Shown here piece after piece: positions 15,349 through 24,800 of a stretch of 64,000 nt of DNA. A program made the translations under genes and the position numbers. The notes under the pieces are model-generated. The model was given only the letters and a program-made list of their open reading frames with translations. It was not told the DNA's origin and did not search any database. The DNA comes from Dyadobacter jiangsuensis (GTDB taxonomy: Bacteria > Bacteroidota > Bacteroidia > Cytophagales > Spirosomataceae), in NCBI RefSeq assembly GCF_003014695.1, contig NZ_PYAS01000016.1, positions 1-64,000 on the forward strand, in the 5' to 3' direction. Every line of letters begins with the position of its first letter. Within the stretch, counting starts at the first letter, position 1.

Positions 15349-16396
15349 GGAAATTCAGGACGCATCCATTCGGCACATGGTATGGCTGGAACGGTTCAAA
15401 GCCGGAACAGTCCGGCAAATAATCGCTCTTTTGAATTCCGCAGACGCTGACCTTCGCGAGAAACTGGCCGCTAGGCTGTCATCAATCAGTGAGCGTGGGT
15501 ATAAGCTTTCAGATGCCACGAAAAAGAGAATTGAGACAATGCTGGCCGAAATCACGGCCATGCGTTCTGACCTTTACAAAGTAGCAGAGGTTAAAACCGT
15601 CGAAATCCTGAAAGATTTTGCGGTACATGAGGCCGACTTCCAGCAAAGATTGATTGAAGAGGTAAGTAAATCAGCCGTTGCTGTCAGTCTTGAAAAGCCA
15701 TCCCTTACGCAATTGAAGGCTGTTGTGACATCCCGGCCATTCGAAGGCAATCTGTTGAAGCATTGGTTTTCGAGTTTAAACGCTGCCGAGCGTAAAAGAC
15801 TGAATGACGCGGTAAAGATCGGCATATCGGAAGGCGAAACCACCGATGAAATCATTCGCAGGGTGATAGGAACACGCTCCCTGAATTACCGTGATGGCGT
15901 TTTGGAGATCGGGCGCCGACAGGCCGCTTCACTGATAAACACAGCAATCGCCAGCACAGCCACACACGCAAGCGAAGAACTTTACGCCGCCAACGAGGAT
16001 ATAATCAAAGGCGTGCAGTGGGTTTCTACTCTGGATAGTCGTACATCCGCACCATGCCGGGCGAATGATGGTAAGATATTCCCAATCGGTGAGGGGCCGC
16101 GACCACCAATCCATTTCAACTGCCGATCAAAGACGGTTCCATTCCTGGGTGAAACATCCATCAAGGGTACACGAGCTAGTGTGTTTGGTCCGGTTCCTTC
16201 CGATATGACGTACGGTGCATGGTTGAAGAAACAATCTATATCTGTTCAAAATGAAGTCCTTGGTGTGAAAGCTGCAAAGCTGTTTCGCAATGGTCTTCCG
16301 ATTGAGAGGTTTGTTGACAAACAAGGCAGATCATATACACTTGACGAGCTGAAACAGCGTGACGCTGAGATTTGGCAAAAAACATTCGGACGGTAA
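15335..16396 (+). CDS. MuF-like minor head protein
   Basis: A 353-residue, largely helical protein. The C-terminal region at about 237-265 contains TLDSRTSAPCRANDG and PPIHFNCRSKTVPF, the cysteine/histidine signature of the phage Mu F / SPP1 gp7 family. These proteins bind the inside of the portal-capsid vertex and may enter the cell with the DNA. It follows the portal gene directly, the usual place for the family. Confidence 0.85.
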   Translation: MTPNEEIQDASIRHMVWLERFKAGTVRQIIALLNSADADLREKLAARLSSISERGYKLSDATKKRIETMLAEITAMRSDLYKVAEVKTVEILKDFAVHEADFQQRLIEEVSKSAVAVSLEKPSLTQLKAVVTSRPFEGNLLKHWFSSLNAAERKRLNDAVKIGISEGETTDEIIRRVIGTRSLNYRDGVLEIGRRQAASLINTAIASTATHASEELYAANEDIIKGVQWVSTLDSRTSAPCRANDGKIFPIGEGPRPPIHFNCRSKTVPFLGETSIKGTRASVFGPVPSDMTYGAWLKKQSISVQNEVLGVKAAKLFRNGLPIERFVDKQGRSYTLDELKQRDAEIWQKTFGR

Positions 16397-16426
16397 GGCC
16401 GTCTAATTTGAACCCAAGGGGCTAAA

Positions 16427-17053
16427 ATGACTATCACCGAAGAAGATCTGAAAAAAGCTGTTGACGAAGCCGTTGACAAGGCTACGAAGGGATTGAAGGA
16501 AAAGAATGCTGAATTGCTCGGCAAGCTGAAAGAAGAAAAGGAAACCAGAGAGGCTTCCGAAGAAGCAAAGCGCATCGCCGAAGAAGAAGCCGCCAACAAA
16601 TCCGGCGACATTGAGAAAATCAAACAGCAGCTCGAGGCGAAGCATAAACGCGAACTTGACACCGCTTCCGACAAGGCAACAAAGGCCGAAGCTCGCTTAA
16701 ATCAGGTATTGATTGATAATGGTTTGACAGACGCGTTAATTAAGGCTAAAATAGCCCCACAGTTCCTTGAAATGGCGAAAGACCATATCAAAGCACGACA
16801 CACACCAGAGATCGGTGAGGTTGATGGGGCTGTAACTGCACTCATTGGTGGTAAGGCCATCGGTGAGTTTATTACCGAATGGTCGCAAGGCGACTCAGGT
16901 AAACACTTCATTGCTGCTCCGACCAACGGTGGTGGCGGGTCCAATGGATCAAACAGTCAGGGCAAAGCGCAGACTGCAACCGCGAATATGGGTGGTACTC
17001 GTGAGGAACGAACCGCAGCAATCGCACAAAAATTTCAACTCTCTGACAAATAG
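16427..17053 (+). CDS. Capsid scaffolding protein
   Basis: A 208-residue protein whose first 100 residues are a highly charged coiled coil (LKKAVDEAVDKATKGLKEKN and similar), followed by a short domain (LIDNGLTDALIKAKIAPQFL) and a Gly/Ser/Asn-rich linker ending in a helix. This composition and position, immediately before the major capsid gene, is typical of phage scaffold proteins that organise procapsid assembly and are later removed. Confidence 0.75.
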   Translation: MTITEEDLKKAVDEAVDKATKGLKEKNAELLGKLKEEKETREASEEAKRIAEEEAANKSGDIEKIKQQLEAKHKRELDTASDKATKAEARLNQVLIDNGLTDALIKAKIAPQFLEMAKDHIKARHTPEIGEVDGAVTALIGGKAIGEFITEWSQGDSGKHFIAAPTNGGGGSNGSNSQGKAQTATANMGGTREERTAAIAQKFQLSDK

Positions 17054-17061
17054 GATCATCC

Positions 17062-18030
17062 ATGTCACTCTCTCAAATGCAAGTCTTCAATGAATACATT
17101 ATGCCAGCGACAATCGAAACACTGGCTCAAATGGTCAACAAATTCAACTCCGCTTCACGTGGCGCTATCCGTCTGACAACAGAAGGCTTTACAGGTGATT
17201 TCTTGCAGGAATCATTCTTCGCAAGCATTCACTCAGCTCAACGCCGTGTTGACCGCTATGCTGCTCAGGCGTCCGCAACACCAACAGACCTGACACAGTT
17301 GAAAAACAGTTCCGTCAAGGTTGCTGGTGGTTTCGGTCCGATTCGTTTTGAGCCGGGTCAATTGACATGGTTGCAAAAACCAACTGCCGAAGGCATTGAA
17401 GTTGCTTCCCGTAACTTTGCCGAAGCTCTGATGTCCGATCAACTGAACACAGCAATCGCCGCTTTATGCGCCGCTATCGGTAACCAAGCTGCTGCCACAA
17501 ACGACGTATCCGCAACACTCGGCCTGACATACGGAGCCATTAACGACGCTCACGCGAAGTTCGGCGATCATTCCGGTTCAATCGTTGCTGACGTGATGAC
17601 TGGTCAGGTTTACCACAAGTTCATCGGCCAGAACCTTGCAAACGCCACACAGCTATTCCAGGCAGGCAACGTAACAGTTGTTGACATTCTGGGTAAAGCG
17701 GTGATCGTAACAGACGCTCCGGCTCTGTACGTTACGGGCACACCGAACAAGCAGAAGGTTTTGGGCTTGGTTGAGAGCGCCGCTATCGTTCATGACGGTG
17801 GTGACGTGATCTCCAACATCGAAACAACAAACGGACAAACTCGTATCGAAACAACCATGCAGGTAGACTACACATTCGGTCTGGGCCTGAAGGGTTACAC
17901 ATGGGACGAGGCCAATGGCGGTAAATCCCCGACTGATGCTGAACTCGCTACAGGTTCCAACTGGGACAAAACAGCGACAAGTATCAAGCACACCGCTGGC
18001 GTTATCGCTATCGGCGACGCTTCTAAATAA
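17062..18030 (+). CDS. Major capsid protein
   Basis: A 322-residue protein after the scaffold gene, with the HK97-like order of elements: an N-terminal helix (MQVFNEYIMPATIETLAQMV), an extended arm, then a long mixed alpha/beta body containing VDRYAAQAS, GFGPIRFEPG and VIVTDAPALYV. No protease is encoded nearby, so it probably assembles without proteolytic maturation. A stem-loop follows the stop. Confidence 0.8.
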   Translation: MSLSQMQVFNEYIMPATIETLAQMVNKFNSASRGAIRLTTEGFTGDFLQESFFASIHSAQRRVDRYAAQASATPTDLTQLKNSSVKVAGGFGPIRFEPGQLTWLQKPTAEGIEVASRNFAEALMSDQLNTAIAALCAAIGNQAAATNDVSATLGLTYGAINDAHAKFGDHSGSIVADVMTGQVYHKFIGQNLANATQLFQAGNVTVVDILGKAVIVTDAPALYVTGTPNKQKVLGLVESAAIVHDGGDVISNIETTNGQTRIETTMQVDYTFGLGLKGYTWDEANGGKSPTDAELATGSNWDKTATSIKHTAGVIAIGDASK

Positions 18031-18036
18031 TTGATG

Positions 18037-18056
18037 GGGCGGTGTAACAGCCGCCC
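18037..18056 (+). terminator. Stem-loop after the capsid gene (attenuator)
   Basis: gggcgg (18037-18042) pairs with ccgccc (18051-18056) around an eight-base loop, followed by ttcttcc rather than a clean T run. The position just after the most abundant structural gene suggests partial termination or 3' end protection. Confidence 0.45.
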
Positions 18057-18081
18057 TTCTTCCAACCCAAGAGGATAGACC

Positions 18082-18348
18082 ATGTCTGAAAAAATCATCT
18101 ACGAACCACACCCAGTTACCCCGGAACGCAAGAAAGAGCTGCGTGAAAAGGGCTATAAGATCATTGATGCTCAGTTTGATCCAAACCGAAAAGAAGAAGC
18201 TCCGATGAACCCGGTAAAGGCTTCCGATGCTGCCATTAAACATGCACAAGCAAATGGCGTGAATATCGAGGAAGTTGTAGGCACAGGCCAAAACGGTGCA
18301 ATTACCAAAACTGACGTTGATAACCACATTGCAGCGTTGAGCAAATAG
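18082..18348 (+). CDS. Capsid-operon protein with peripheral-subunit-binding-like domain
   Basis: An 88-residue protein. The N-terminal half is charged (YEPHPVTPERKKELREKGYK). The C-terminal half, from VKASDAAIKHAQANGVNIEE through VVGTGQNGAITKTDVDNHI, matches the 35-residue E3-binding domain of 2-oxoacid dehydrogenase E2 subunits (pattern ARxxAxxxGxxxxxVxGTGxxGxIxxxDV). Such domains occur in some phage head-completion or decoration proteins, with unknown partner. It lies between the capsid and connector genes. Confidence 0.7.
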   Translation: MSEKIIYEPHPVTPERKKELREKGYKIIDAQFDPNRKEEAPMNPVKASDAAIKHAQANGVNIEEVVGTGQNGAITKTDVDNHIAALSK

Positions 18349-18356
18349 GATATTAA

Positions 18357-18839
18357 ATGACACTTACGGTCGAAGATGGAAGCATTGTAGAGGGAGCCAA
18401 CTCACTCGTTGATTTGGATTTCGCGAACAGCTACCACTCCGACCGTAATAATACCGGCTGGACAGGCACCGATGCTGTAAAACAAGCTGCCCTGATCCGC
18501 GCCACTGATTATCTGCAAGAAAAATATTCATGGAAAGGTTGCTTGGTTGAAGCAGACCAGCCTCTGAACTGGCCGCGATCCGGCATCCAGAATGTCGCCA
18601 ATAACATTATTCCAAACGCTGTCAAGCAAGCTGTATGTGTGTTGGCACTGGAAGCCCTGACAGCCACATTAAATCCGTCCATATCCCCAAACGGACAAAC
18701 GAAATTCAAAAAGGTCGATGTGATCGAGGTTGAATACTTCGCATCCCCCTTTACCAGCACGAAGCGCCCTGCTGTTGATGGCCTATTGCGCCCATACCTT
18801 TCCGGCAACGGCATTAACGTACCAACGGTGCGCGTATGA
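18357..18839 (+). CDS. DnaT-like head-tail adaptor protein
   Basis: A 160-residue protein with SLVDLDFANSYHSDR, IRATDYLQEKYSWKG and WPRSGI, the pattern of phage head-tail connectors that databases often name 'DnaT-like ssDNA-binding protein'. The position directly after capsid genes and before the head-closure gene fits the adaptor that docks under the portal. It overlaps the next start by four bases. Confidence 0.75.
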   Translation: MTLTVEDGSIVEGANSLVDLDFANSYHSDRNNTGWTGTDAVKQAALIRATDYLQEKYSWKGCLVEADQPLNWPRSGIQNVANNIIPNAVKQAVCVLALEALTATLNPSISPNGQTKFKKVDVIEVEYFASPFTSTKRPAVDGLLRPYLSGNGINVPTVRV

Positions 18840-19198
18840 GCTTTTACGGTGAAATGGCTGAACTGGCGAAAGAGCAGATTGAGGAATTCGGTCGGTCTGT
18901 CATTTTGCGCCGCAACAATCAGGGGGATTACGATCCTGCGACTGATTCGTTTTCCGGTGGGAGTTCTGCCGATGTGTCTGTTATCGCCCTGTTTACCAAG
19001 TTTGAACAGAACGAGATTGACGGCACGATCATCCTGCGAGATGACAAGAAAGTCCTAATTGCCGCTTCTTCACTGGCGTCCCCACCACAGCACAATGATA
19101 TTCTGGTGGACGGTGACTACGAATACAAAGTCCTGCCGCTTGACATTATCCGCCCAGGCGACACACCGCTCATTTATAAGTTGCAGGTCAGAAAATGA
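18836..19198 (+). CDS. Head closure (stopper) protein
   Basis: A 120-residue, beta-rich protein: GRSVILRRNNQGDYDPATDS, then KVLIAASSLASPPQHNDILV and a C-terminal PGDTPLIYKLQVRK. Size and position match the head-closure or stopper ring (HK97 gp7 / SPP1 gp16 group) that seals the portal after packaging. ATGA-type overlaps join it to both neighbours. Confidence 0.65.
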   Translation: MSFYGEMAELAKEQIEEFGRSVILRRNNQGDYDPATDSFSGGSSADVSVIALFTKFEQNEIDGTIILRDDKKVLIAASSLASPPQHNDILVDGDYEYKVLPLDIIRPGDTPLIYKLQVRK

Positions 19199-19629
19199 CC
19201 GTTGATGAGCAAATCAAAGCCGCATACAAGAAAAAGGTCGAAGGCTCCTTAGAAAAGGCTGTTCGGATCTACGCATTGCAGGCTTACACAAATATCGTTA
19301 TCAGTACTCCTGTTGGTAATCCTGACCTCTGGAAATCCGATCCACCGCCCGGCTATGTTGGCGGACGCGCTCGTGCGAACTGGAATATCGACATTAACAC
19401 CGTTGATTTATCTGTCACTGAAAGCACTGATGCCCCAGATACCGTTCAGGCGATCAACGTGACGGCCAAATACAAGGTCAAGGACACGATCTACATCTCA
19501 AACAACCTTCCGTACATCCAGCGATTGAATGAAGGCTGGTCTTCGCAAGCCCCTGAAAACTTCGTTGATAAAGGGCTTATGCTGGCTTCTCGTCAAGCCA
19601 AGCAGATCATTGCGAGGGAATTGAAATGA
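19195..19629 (+). CDS. Neck protein, HK97 gp10-like
   Basis: A 144-residue protein with an N-terminal helix (EQIKAAYKKKVEGSLEKAV), a STPVGNPDLWKS block followed by GGRARANWNI, and a C-terminal NNLPYIQRLNEGWSSQAP. The 'TPVxTGxLR.NW' and 'YxxxLxxGxSxQAP' patterns are those of gp10-type neck proteins that connect head and tail. Overlaps the tail-terminator gene by four bases. Confidence 0.75.
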   Translation: MTVDEQIKAAYKKKVEGSLEKAVRIYALQAYTNIVISTPVGNPDLWKSDPPPGYVGGRARANWNIDINTVDLSVTESTDAPDTVQAINVTAKYKVKDTIYISNNLPYIQRLNEGWSSQAPENFVDKGLMLASRQAKQIIARELK

Positions 19630-20030
19630 GCTATGAATCCGCAGTAGCCGCCATTCGTAATGCATTTAAGATCGCATGGGGCGCAACCACCAAAGTCGCA
19701 TACGATGACGTGAAGTTTGATATTCCGAACAGTGAAACGTGGGTGCGCTTGAAAATTGCTCATGTCGATGGCTATCAGGCCAGCATCGGATCACCGAGCA
19801 GCAACAAGTTTCGCCGCGAAGGATTAATCACCGCGCAGATTTTTCAGCCGCAGGGTAACGCCAGCAAGGACGCCCGAAAAAAGGCTGATTTAATCATTCC
19901 CATCTTTCAAGGAAAGCAAATTTCTGGTATAACCTTCTATGACGTTCAGGCGCGAGAAATCGGTAATGACGGCGCAGGGTGGCATCAGATCAACGTGCTA
20001 TCCAAATTCTATTATGACGTTATCGCTTAA
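19626..20030 (+). CDS. Tail terminator protein (DUF4128-like)
   Basis: A 134-residue protein with an N-terminal helix (YESAVAAIRNAFKIAW), ETWVRLKI, FRREGLITAQIFQP and a C-terminal FYDVQAREIGNDG. This is the layout of phage tail terminators, which form a ring that stops tail tube growth and joins the neck. It immediately precedes the tail tube gene. Confidence 0.7.
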   Translation: MSYESAVAAIRNAFKIAWGATTKVAYDDVKFDIPNSETWVRLKIAHVDGYQASIGSPSSNKFRREGLITAQIFQPQGNASKDARKKADLIIPIFQGKQISGITFYDVQAREIGNDGAGWHQINVLSKFYYDVIA

Positions 20031-20044
20031 CCAAGGAGCCATCC

Positions 20045-20959
20045 ATGACTGATTCTTCACAAACCCGCTTGGGCTATGTCGCCGAAGCAACATACGGTGT
20101 CACACCTACAACGCCTGTCTTCAAAAAACTGCGCATGACTGGTGAAAGCCTTTCCCCGGCTATTCAGTACGTTTCCAGCAACGAGATTCGCCCGGATCGT
20201 AACGTCGCGGATATGACTCGTGTCGGTCAGGAAGCTGGTGGCGACATCAACTTTGAGCTTTCCTATGGGACATTCGATGACTTCCTTGAAAGCTTGATGT
20301 ACAGCACGTGGGCAACAAACGTCCTGAAAAACGGCGTAACTCGTAAATCATTCACACTGGAAAAAACCTTTGCTGCAACTGCAAACCAATTCCACCGCTA
20401 TCCGGGAGCTGTTGTAAACAGCCTTTCGCTGAATATGCGTGCAAAGGAGATCGTTACCGGCTCGTTTAATATGATGTGCCAGACAACGACTTCTGCTCAG
20501 GCAATTATCGCAGGCGCGACCTACACCGATCCAAACGCAAACCCTGTCATCAACGCCGCCAATAACTTCGCAGCTTTGTCAATCACAGGCGGCGGTACAG
20601 TTCAGTTGATGTCCCTATCATTGAACATCACAAACAACCTGGAACAACAGGCCGTTATGGGTCAGGTTGCGAGCAAAGGCATCCGTGCGGGTCAATTCGT
20701 TGTTACTGGTGAGATGGAAGCATATTTCGATAGCCAAGAATTGTTCGAACTGTTCCTCGCCGATACTGCGGCAGACCTGACATTCTCTCTGGGTGGCGTA
20801 TCCACAGCGAAATACACATTCTTCATTCCAAAGCTGAAACTGACAGCAAACAACATCGCTGCCGATGGCAACAACCAAGACGTTATGCAGAAGATCAGCT
20901 TCCAAGCCTATTTCGATGCGACACAAGCCGCTCAAATGAGAATTACGCGCACACCGTAA
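20045..20959 (+). CDS. Major tail tube protein
   Basis: A 304-residue protein opening TRLGYVAEATYGVTPTTPVF and containing GGDINFELSYGTFDDFLESL, the conserved start of a widespread family of siphophage tail tube proteins. Hexamers stack around the tape measure to form the tail tube. CAAGGAG lies upstream. A stem-loop follows the gene, as after the capsid gene. Confidence 0.85.
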   Translation: MTDSSQTRLGYVAEATYGVTPTTPVFKKLRMTGESLSPAIQYVSSNEIRPDRNVADMTRVGQEAGGDINFELSYGTFDDFLESLMYSTWATNVLKNGVTRKSFTLEKTFAATANQFHRYPGAVVNSLSLNMRAKEIVTGSFNMMCQTTTSAQAIIAGATYTDPNANPVINAANNFAALSITGGGTVQLMSLSLNITNNLEQQAVMGQVASKGIRAGQFVVTGEMEAYFDSQELFELFLADTAADLTFSLGGVSTAKYTFFIPKLKLTANNIAADGNNQDVMQKISFQAYFDATQAAQMRITRTP

Positions 20960-21005
20960 ACCGAATGCCTACCCGAGGGCTAATTGAATACTTGCAAGTT
21001 AGGGG

Positions 21006-21027
21006 GCGGTCTGTTCGGGCAGGCCGC
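21006..21027 (+). terminator. Stem-loop after the tail tube gene (attenuator)
   Basis: gcggtctg (21006-21013) pairs with caggccgc (21020-21027), with one G-T pair, around a six-base loop; there is no real T tract. It separates the highly expressed tail tube gene from the chaperone genes. Confidence 0.45.
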
Positions 21028-21052
21028 TTCCGTCCAACCCGAAGGATCACAC

Positions 21053-21529
21053 ATGTCCAAGCCTAAAACCCCAGCATCTCCAAAAGTTGCCAAAGATCTG
21101 TTGTCGTCATTCCTCGAGACTTTGCATCAAGGTTTTGAGACTGATACAAACCTCGAAACTTCCGCAGGCGTCGCATTCGACTATGGCCGTTACGGTACAT
21201 TCATTTTGCGCCGAGCAGTTCACCGCAACCATGCGTATGTGAAAGCTATGAAGGAGAAGGTTCTGCCTTATCTAGAGGCACGCGGAGAAGTTGCAGAAGG
21301 CGAAGAAGACCAAAGAGCCAATCAGTTGATGGCCGAAATTTACACTGATACAGTTATCGTCGGTCTGAAAACCGCTGACGGCGTGAGCATTCCATACAAT
21401 GACGACGCAAAAGAGGGTCTGGTCAGGTTGTTTTTAGCTGCGCCGGATCTGTTCACCAAAATCCAATCTGACGCTTCTGACGCTGCAAACTTCCGCAAGA
21501 AAAGAACAGAGGCCGAAGCAAAAAACTAA
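21053..21529 (+). CDS. Tail assembly chaperone, upstream frame (gpG-like)
   Basis: A 158-residue protein starting MSKPKTPASPKVAKD; GAAGGA precedes this ATG, so I reject the longer frame from 20984. It lies between tail tube and tape measure genes, the standard place for the lambda gpG/gpGT pair. The C-terminus AEAKN is encoded by the slippery heptamer A AAA AAC directly before the stop codon, so a fraction of ribosomes should shift into the downstream frame. Confidence 0.8.
   Translation: MSKPKTPASPKVAKDLLSSFLETLHQGFETDTNLETSAGVAFDYGRYGTFILRRAVHRNHAYVKAMKEKVLPYLEARGEVAEGEEDQRANQLMAEIYTDTVIVGLKTADGVSIPYNDDAKEGLVRLFLAAPDLFTKIQSDASDAANFRKKRTEAEAKN
21520..21526 (+). promoter_or_regulatory. Programmed -1 frameshift site (A AAA AAC)
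   Basis: In the zero frame the bases read gca aaa aac taa. Slippage of the two tRNAs back by one base gives aaa aaa and the next codon becomes cta, entering the open downstream frame (cta att gaa gtc). The heptamer fits the X XXY YYZ rule exactly and sits in the expected gene pair. Confidence 0.8.
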
Positions 21530-21855
21530 TTGAAGTCCTTGCCTGGGAACTGGAGTGGGGCGATAAGGTTGAATGGCTTCAAGGTTTACAGCACAGCGGT
21601 AAAAAAGTTGATGCATTAGACCGTCGCCCTAAACTTCTTCCCGGCTTGGACTTTTACTTGATTGCATACCACGAACTGAGGTATGATAAACCAATTGGAA
21701 TGAGCGTAGGCCCGATACCTTGGTCTTCCATTGACAGATGGGCAATACGAAACGGAGTGAATGACATTGAAGATTTCACAGTTTTGGAAAGCCATATCAG
21801 GTCATTGGAGAACGCCGCTTATCAATTTGAAGAGAAGCGCAAGGGGTCGAAATGA
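21526..21855 (+). CDS. Tail assembly chaperone, frameshift extension (gpT-like part)
   Basis: The downstream frame encodes LIEVLAWELEWGDKVEWLQG, then DALDRRPKLLPGLDFYLIAY and a C-terminal LENAAYQFEEKRKG. It has no good start codon of its own near the beginning (only a TTG at 21646), yet is open from the slippery site to the tape-measure start. It should therefore be made as a fusion of about 268 residues with the upstream chaperone, binding the tape measure during tail assembly. It overlaps the tape-measure ATG by four bases. Confidence 0.75.
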   Translation, partial: LIEVLAWELEWGDKVEWLQGLQHSGKKVDALDRRPKLLPGLDFYLIAYHELRYDKPIGMSVGPIPWSSIDRWAIRNGVNDIEDFTVLESHIRSLENAAYQFEEKRKGSK

Positions 21856-24800
21856 CTGACGTAAATATCGTTGTAGGGATTACCGGAGACACCTCTGGCG
21901 GTCGCGTTATCAAAAAATCCCTCGACGATATTAGTGCTTCCAGTAAGGGTGCTGTCGCTTCCACAAAGCAGCTCGAAAACCAAGTAAGAGCTACGACCTC
22001 CGCTACAAACAGTCTTAAATCGGCACTTTCTGCGATGGGTGTGGCTTTAGGTTTGGTGCAGAGCGTTAAATCTGCTGACCAATTTACGGTCATGGAAGCA
22101 AGGCTCAAGAGCGTAGCCAGAAGCACACAAGAAGCAACCCGGATGATGGGTGAGCTGCGTCGAATCTCAAATGCGACAGGGAGTGAAATGGCGACCAGCC
22201 TTTCTATTCTCCAACGTCTTTCATTTGTTCGTGAAGAGATCAAAGCCACTAATAATGATATGATTGTTTTCACCGAGACTGTTACAAAGCTTGGTGTGAC
22301 GTCAGGAGCACTTCCAGAAGCAATGAAGGCGGGTCTTACCCAGTTGGGTCAGGCGCTTTCCAGCCAATACACACGCGCAGAAGAATTCAACTCGATCATG
22401 GAGAATATTCCGGCGGTCGGCAAAGCGATTGCAGATGAACTGGGCGTGACCACCGGACAGATGCGCCAATTGGTTGTTGAGGGCAAATTACTTTCCAGTG
22501 ATGTTTTCGCCGCAGTTTTGAACCAGACCGAGAAAGTCCGTTCGGAGTTTGAGCAGTTTCCCAAAACTGCCGAACAGGGCGGAAAACAGATGGTCAATAG
22601 CTTCGAGCAGGTCATTGCACAAGCCAACAAAGCAACCGGAGCAACCAATGCTATCGGTTTGGCTTTAAGGTCAGTTGGTGTTGGGGCAAAAATGATTTAT
22701 AACGGCCTCGCCACGACATTCGATTATCTGGCTGCAAGTGTTCAGGAAGCCGTAAACCTGATGCTTACCGGTATCAACAAAGCCATTCAGGCGATTAACT
22801 GGGCAAAAAGCAACGCCCCAGCATGGATGGGCGTAGACCGTTCGCAAATTGATCTGTTTAAAACTTCCGACATTGGCGGTGCGTTCTCAGCAGCCAACGC
22901 AGCACGTAAAGAGCGTGAAGACGCTTTGTTCGGTGATGAATTCAGTTCGGCAATTACAACTGAAAAACGCGCTATTTCTCAGGAATACGCCAAAATCGCC
23001 GGTGAGATTGCTAAAAAGGGTAAAGAGAACAAGGAAGCCCTGAAAGCACAGAAAGAAATCCAGCAGCAGCTCACCGATGCAATCAAGGATTCCCGTTCCG
23101 AGACTGAAAAGCTCCACGACGAAATCGAAGCGATGGAGAAGTTAAAACCATTCGCCAAGACAACTGAGCAGAGCATGGCGATTGCAAAGAACATTCAAAA
23201 CGCCCGTGAGGAACTGGACAAACTGCGCGTTGAAGCTGAGTTGAACAGTCCGGTGGGTAAGGCGTTCCAATCCCTTGCAAGCGAGATTGATGACGGTTTC
23301 AAGGATGCTTTCAAATCTGCCTTCACGGAAAGCGATGGTGGTTTCAAGGCTCTTTTGAACGGCTGGAAGAACACATTTAAAAACTTCCTTGCTGATCTTG
23401 CATATCAGGCGTTTGCCCGTCCGATTGTCATTTCATTGGTTGGGGCAGTTGGTGGAGCGTTTGGTTTATCATCCGGTGCGATTGCGGCAGCTTCAAGCAC
23501 TGGTGGGACAGTCGGAACGACAGTCGGGAGTTCTGGTTTTCTTGGTAACCTTGGAAGCCTTTACAGCGGTGGTAAAGCGTTGTTTGGTAATTCGCTGGGT
23601 TCCTCTGGTATCAGTGGAGCGATTAACACATTCGGCTCAAAATTCGGCTTTGCGAATGTCGGTTCAAACTTTATGGGGCCGCTTCTGCCCGGACAAACCG
23701 CGGGCTTAACGCTTTCGTCTGCATTGGGCTATGGCTCAATTGGTGGGCTAGGAGCGTCCCTGCTCGGCCTTGGCAATAAGAATATGTTTGTGAACGCTGG
23801 TGCATCTACACTCGGCTCATTAGCCGGTGGATTGCTGGGTGGTCCGATTGGTGCCGGATTGGGCGGGTTTGTCGGATCTGCTCTTGGCGGGCTGTTTGGC
23901 GGTGGAAAACCGTCTGATAAAGCACAAGGCGGTACACTGGACTTCGCCTCAGGCGCATTGTCTACCAACGGCCAGACCGGTAAGAAATTCAGCCAGGAGA
24001 ACGCGAATTACCGCGATGCGATATTCAGCACAATGTCGAGCGTTATTGCGACGATTAAACAGTACGGCGGTGCGGTCAATGGCTCTGCCAATATCGTTGT
24101 GGGTAGCCGAGATGGTTTGCGGTACAACGGTCAAAACTTCGGAAATAACTCCCAAGCGTTCACTGACAAGATATTCACCGACCTTCAAAACAGCATTACA
24201 GGGCTGGATGAAACATTTAGTCAAATCTTAGGGAAGGTTGGCACTCAGAACGCTTCTGCGCTTTCTGACGCCTTTGCGTTCGGTCAGTCTTATAAAGACG
24301 CGATTAATCCGAACCTTGCCGCCGACCAACTTGCTACTGCGATCAAAACCGTCAATGACAACATGCAAAAGTTGCTGGAAACTGCAACCAATCTCGGATT
24401 GCCTATTGAGGAGTACACAAAAGCGCTTGAGAAGCAGCGAGATGCTGCCGTGGGAGCGTTGAAAGCTCAGGCCGCAGGATTTGCGAGCTTGGAGGACATG
24501 ACCAAGACATTCAAGGCATTCCTTGATGGACAGTCGTTGAGCAACAATTCTTCACTGACCCCATTGGAGAAGCTTGGACTTGCACAACGCAATTTTGATG
24601 ATCTTCTGAAAACCGCCCAGGGTGGCGATTTGACCGTCACAAGTGATCTTTTGGGCGCTGCTGCCACGCTTGTTGAGCTTGGACGTGGCATTTATGCATC
24701 ATCTGTGAGTTTTGTTGCATTGGAAAGCTTTGTACGTTCCAGTGTTAGTGAGATTGCGAGAGCCGCAGGCGTTCCCGGGTACGCGAAGGGTACAAACTCC

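Noticed and set aside
20984-21052. N-terminal extension of the tail chaperone
   Set aside because: It would cover the stem-loop at 21006-21027; the ATG at 21053 has GAAGGA upstream.
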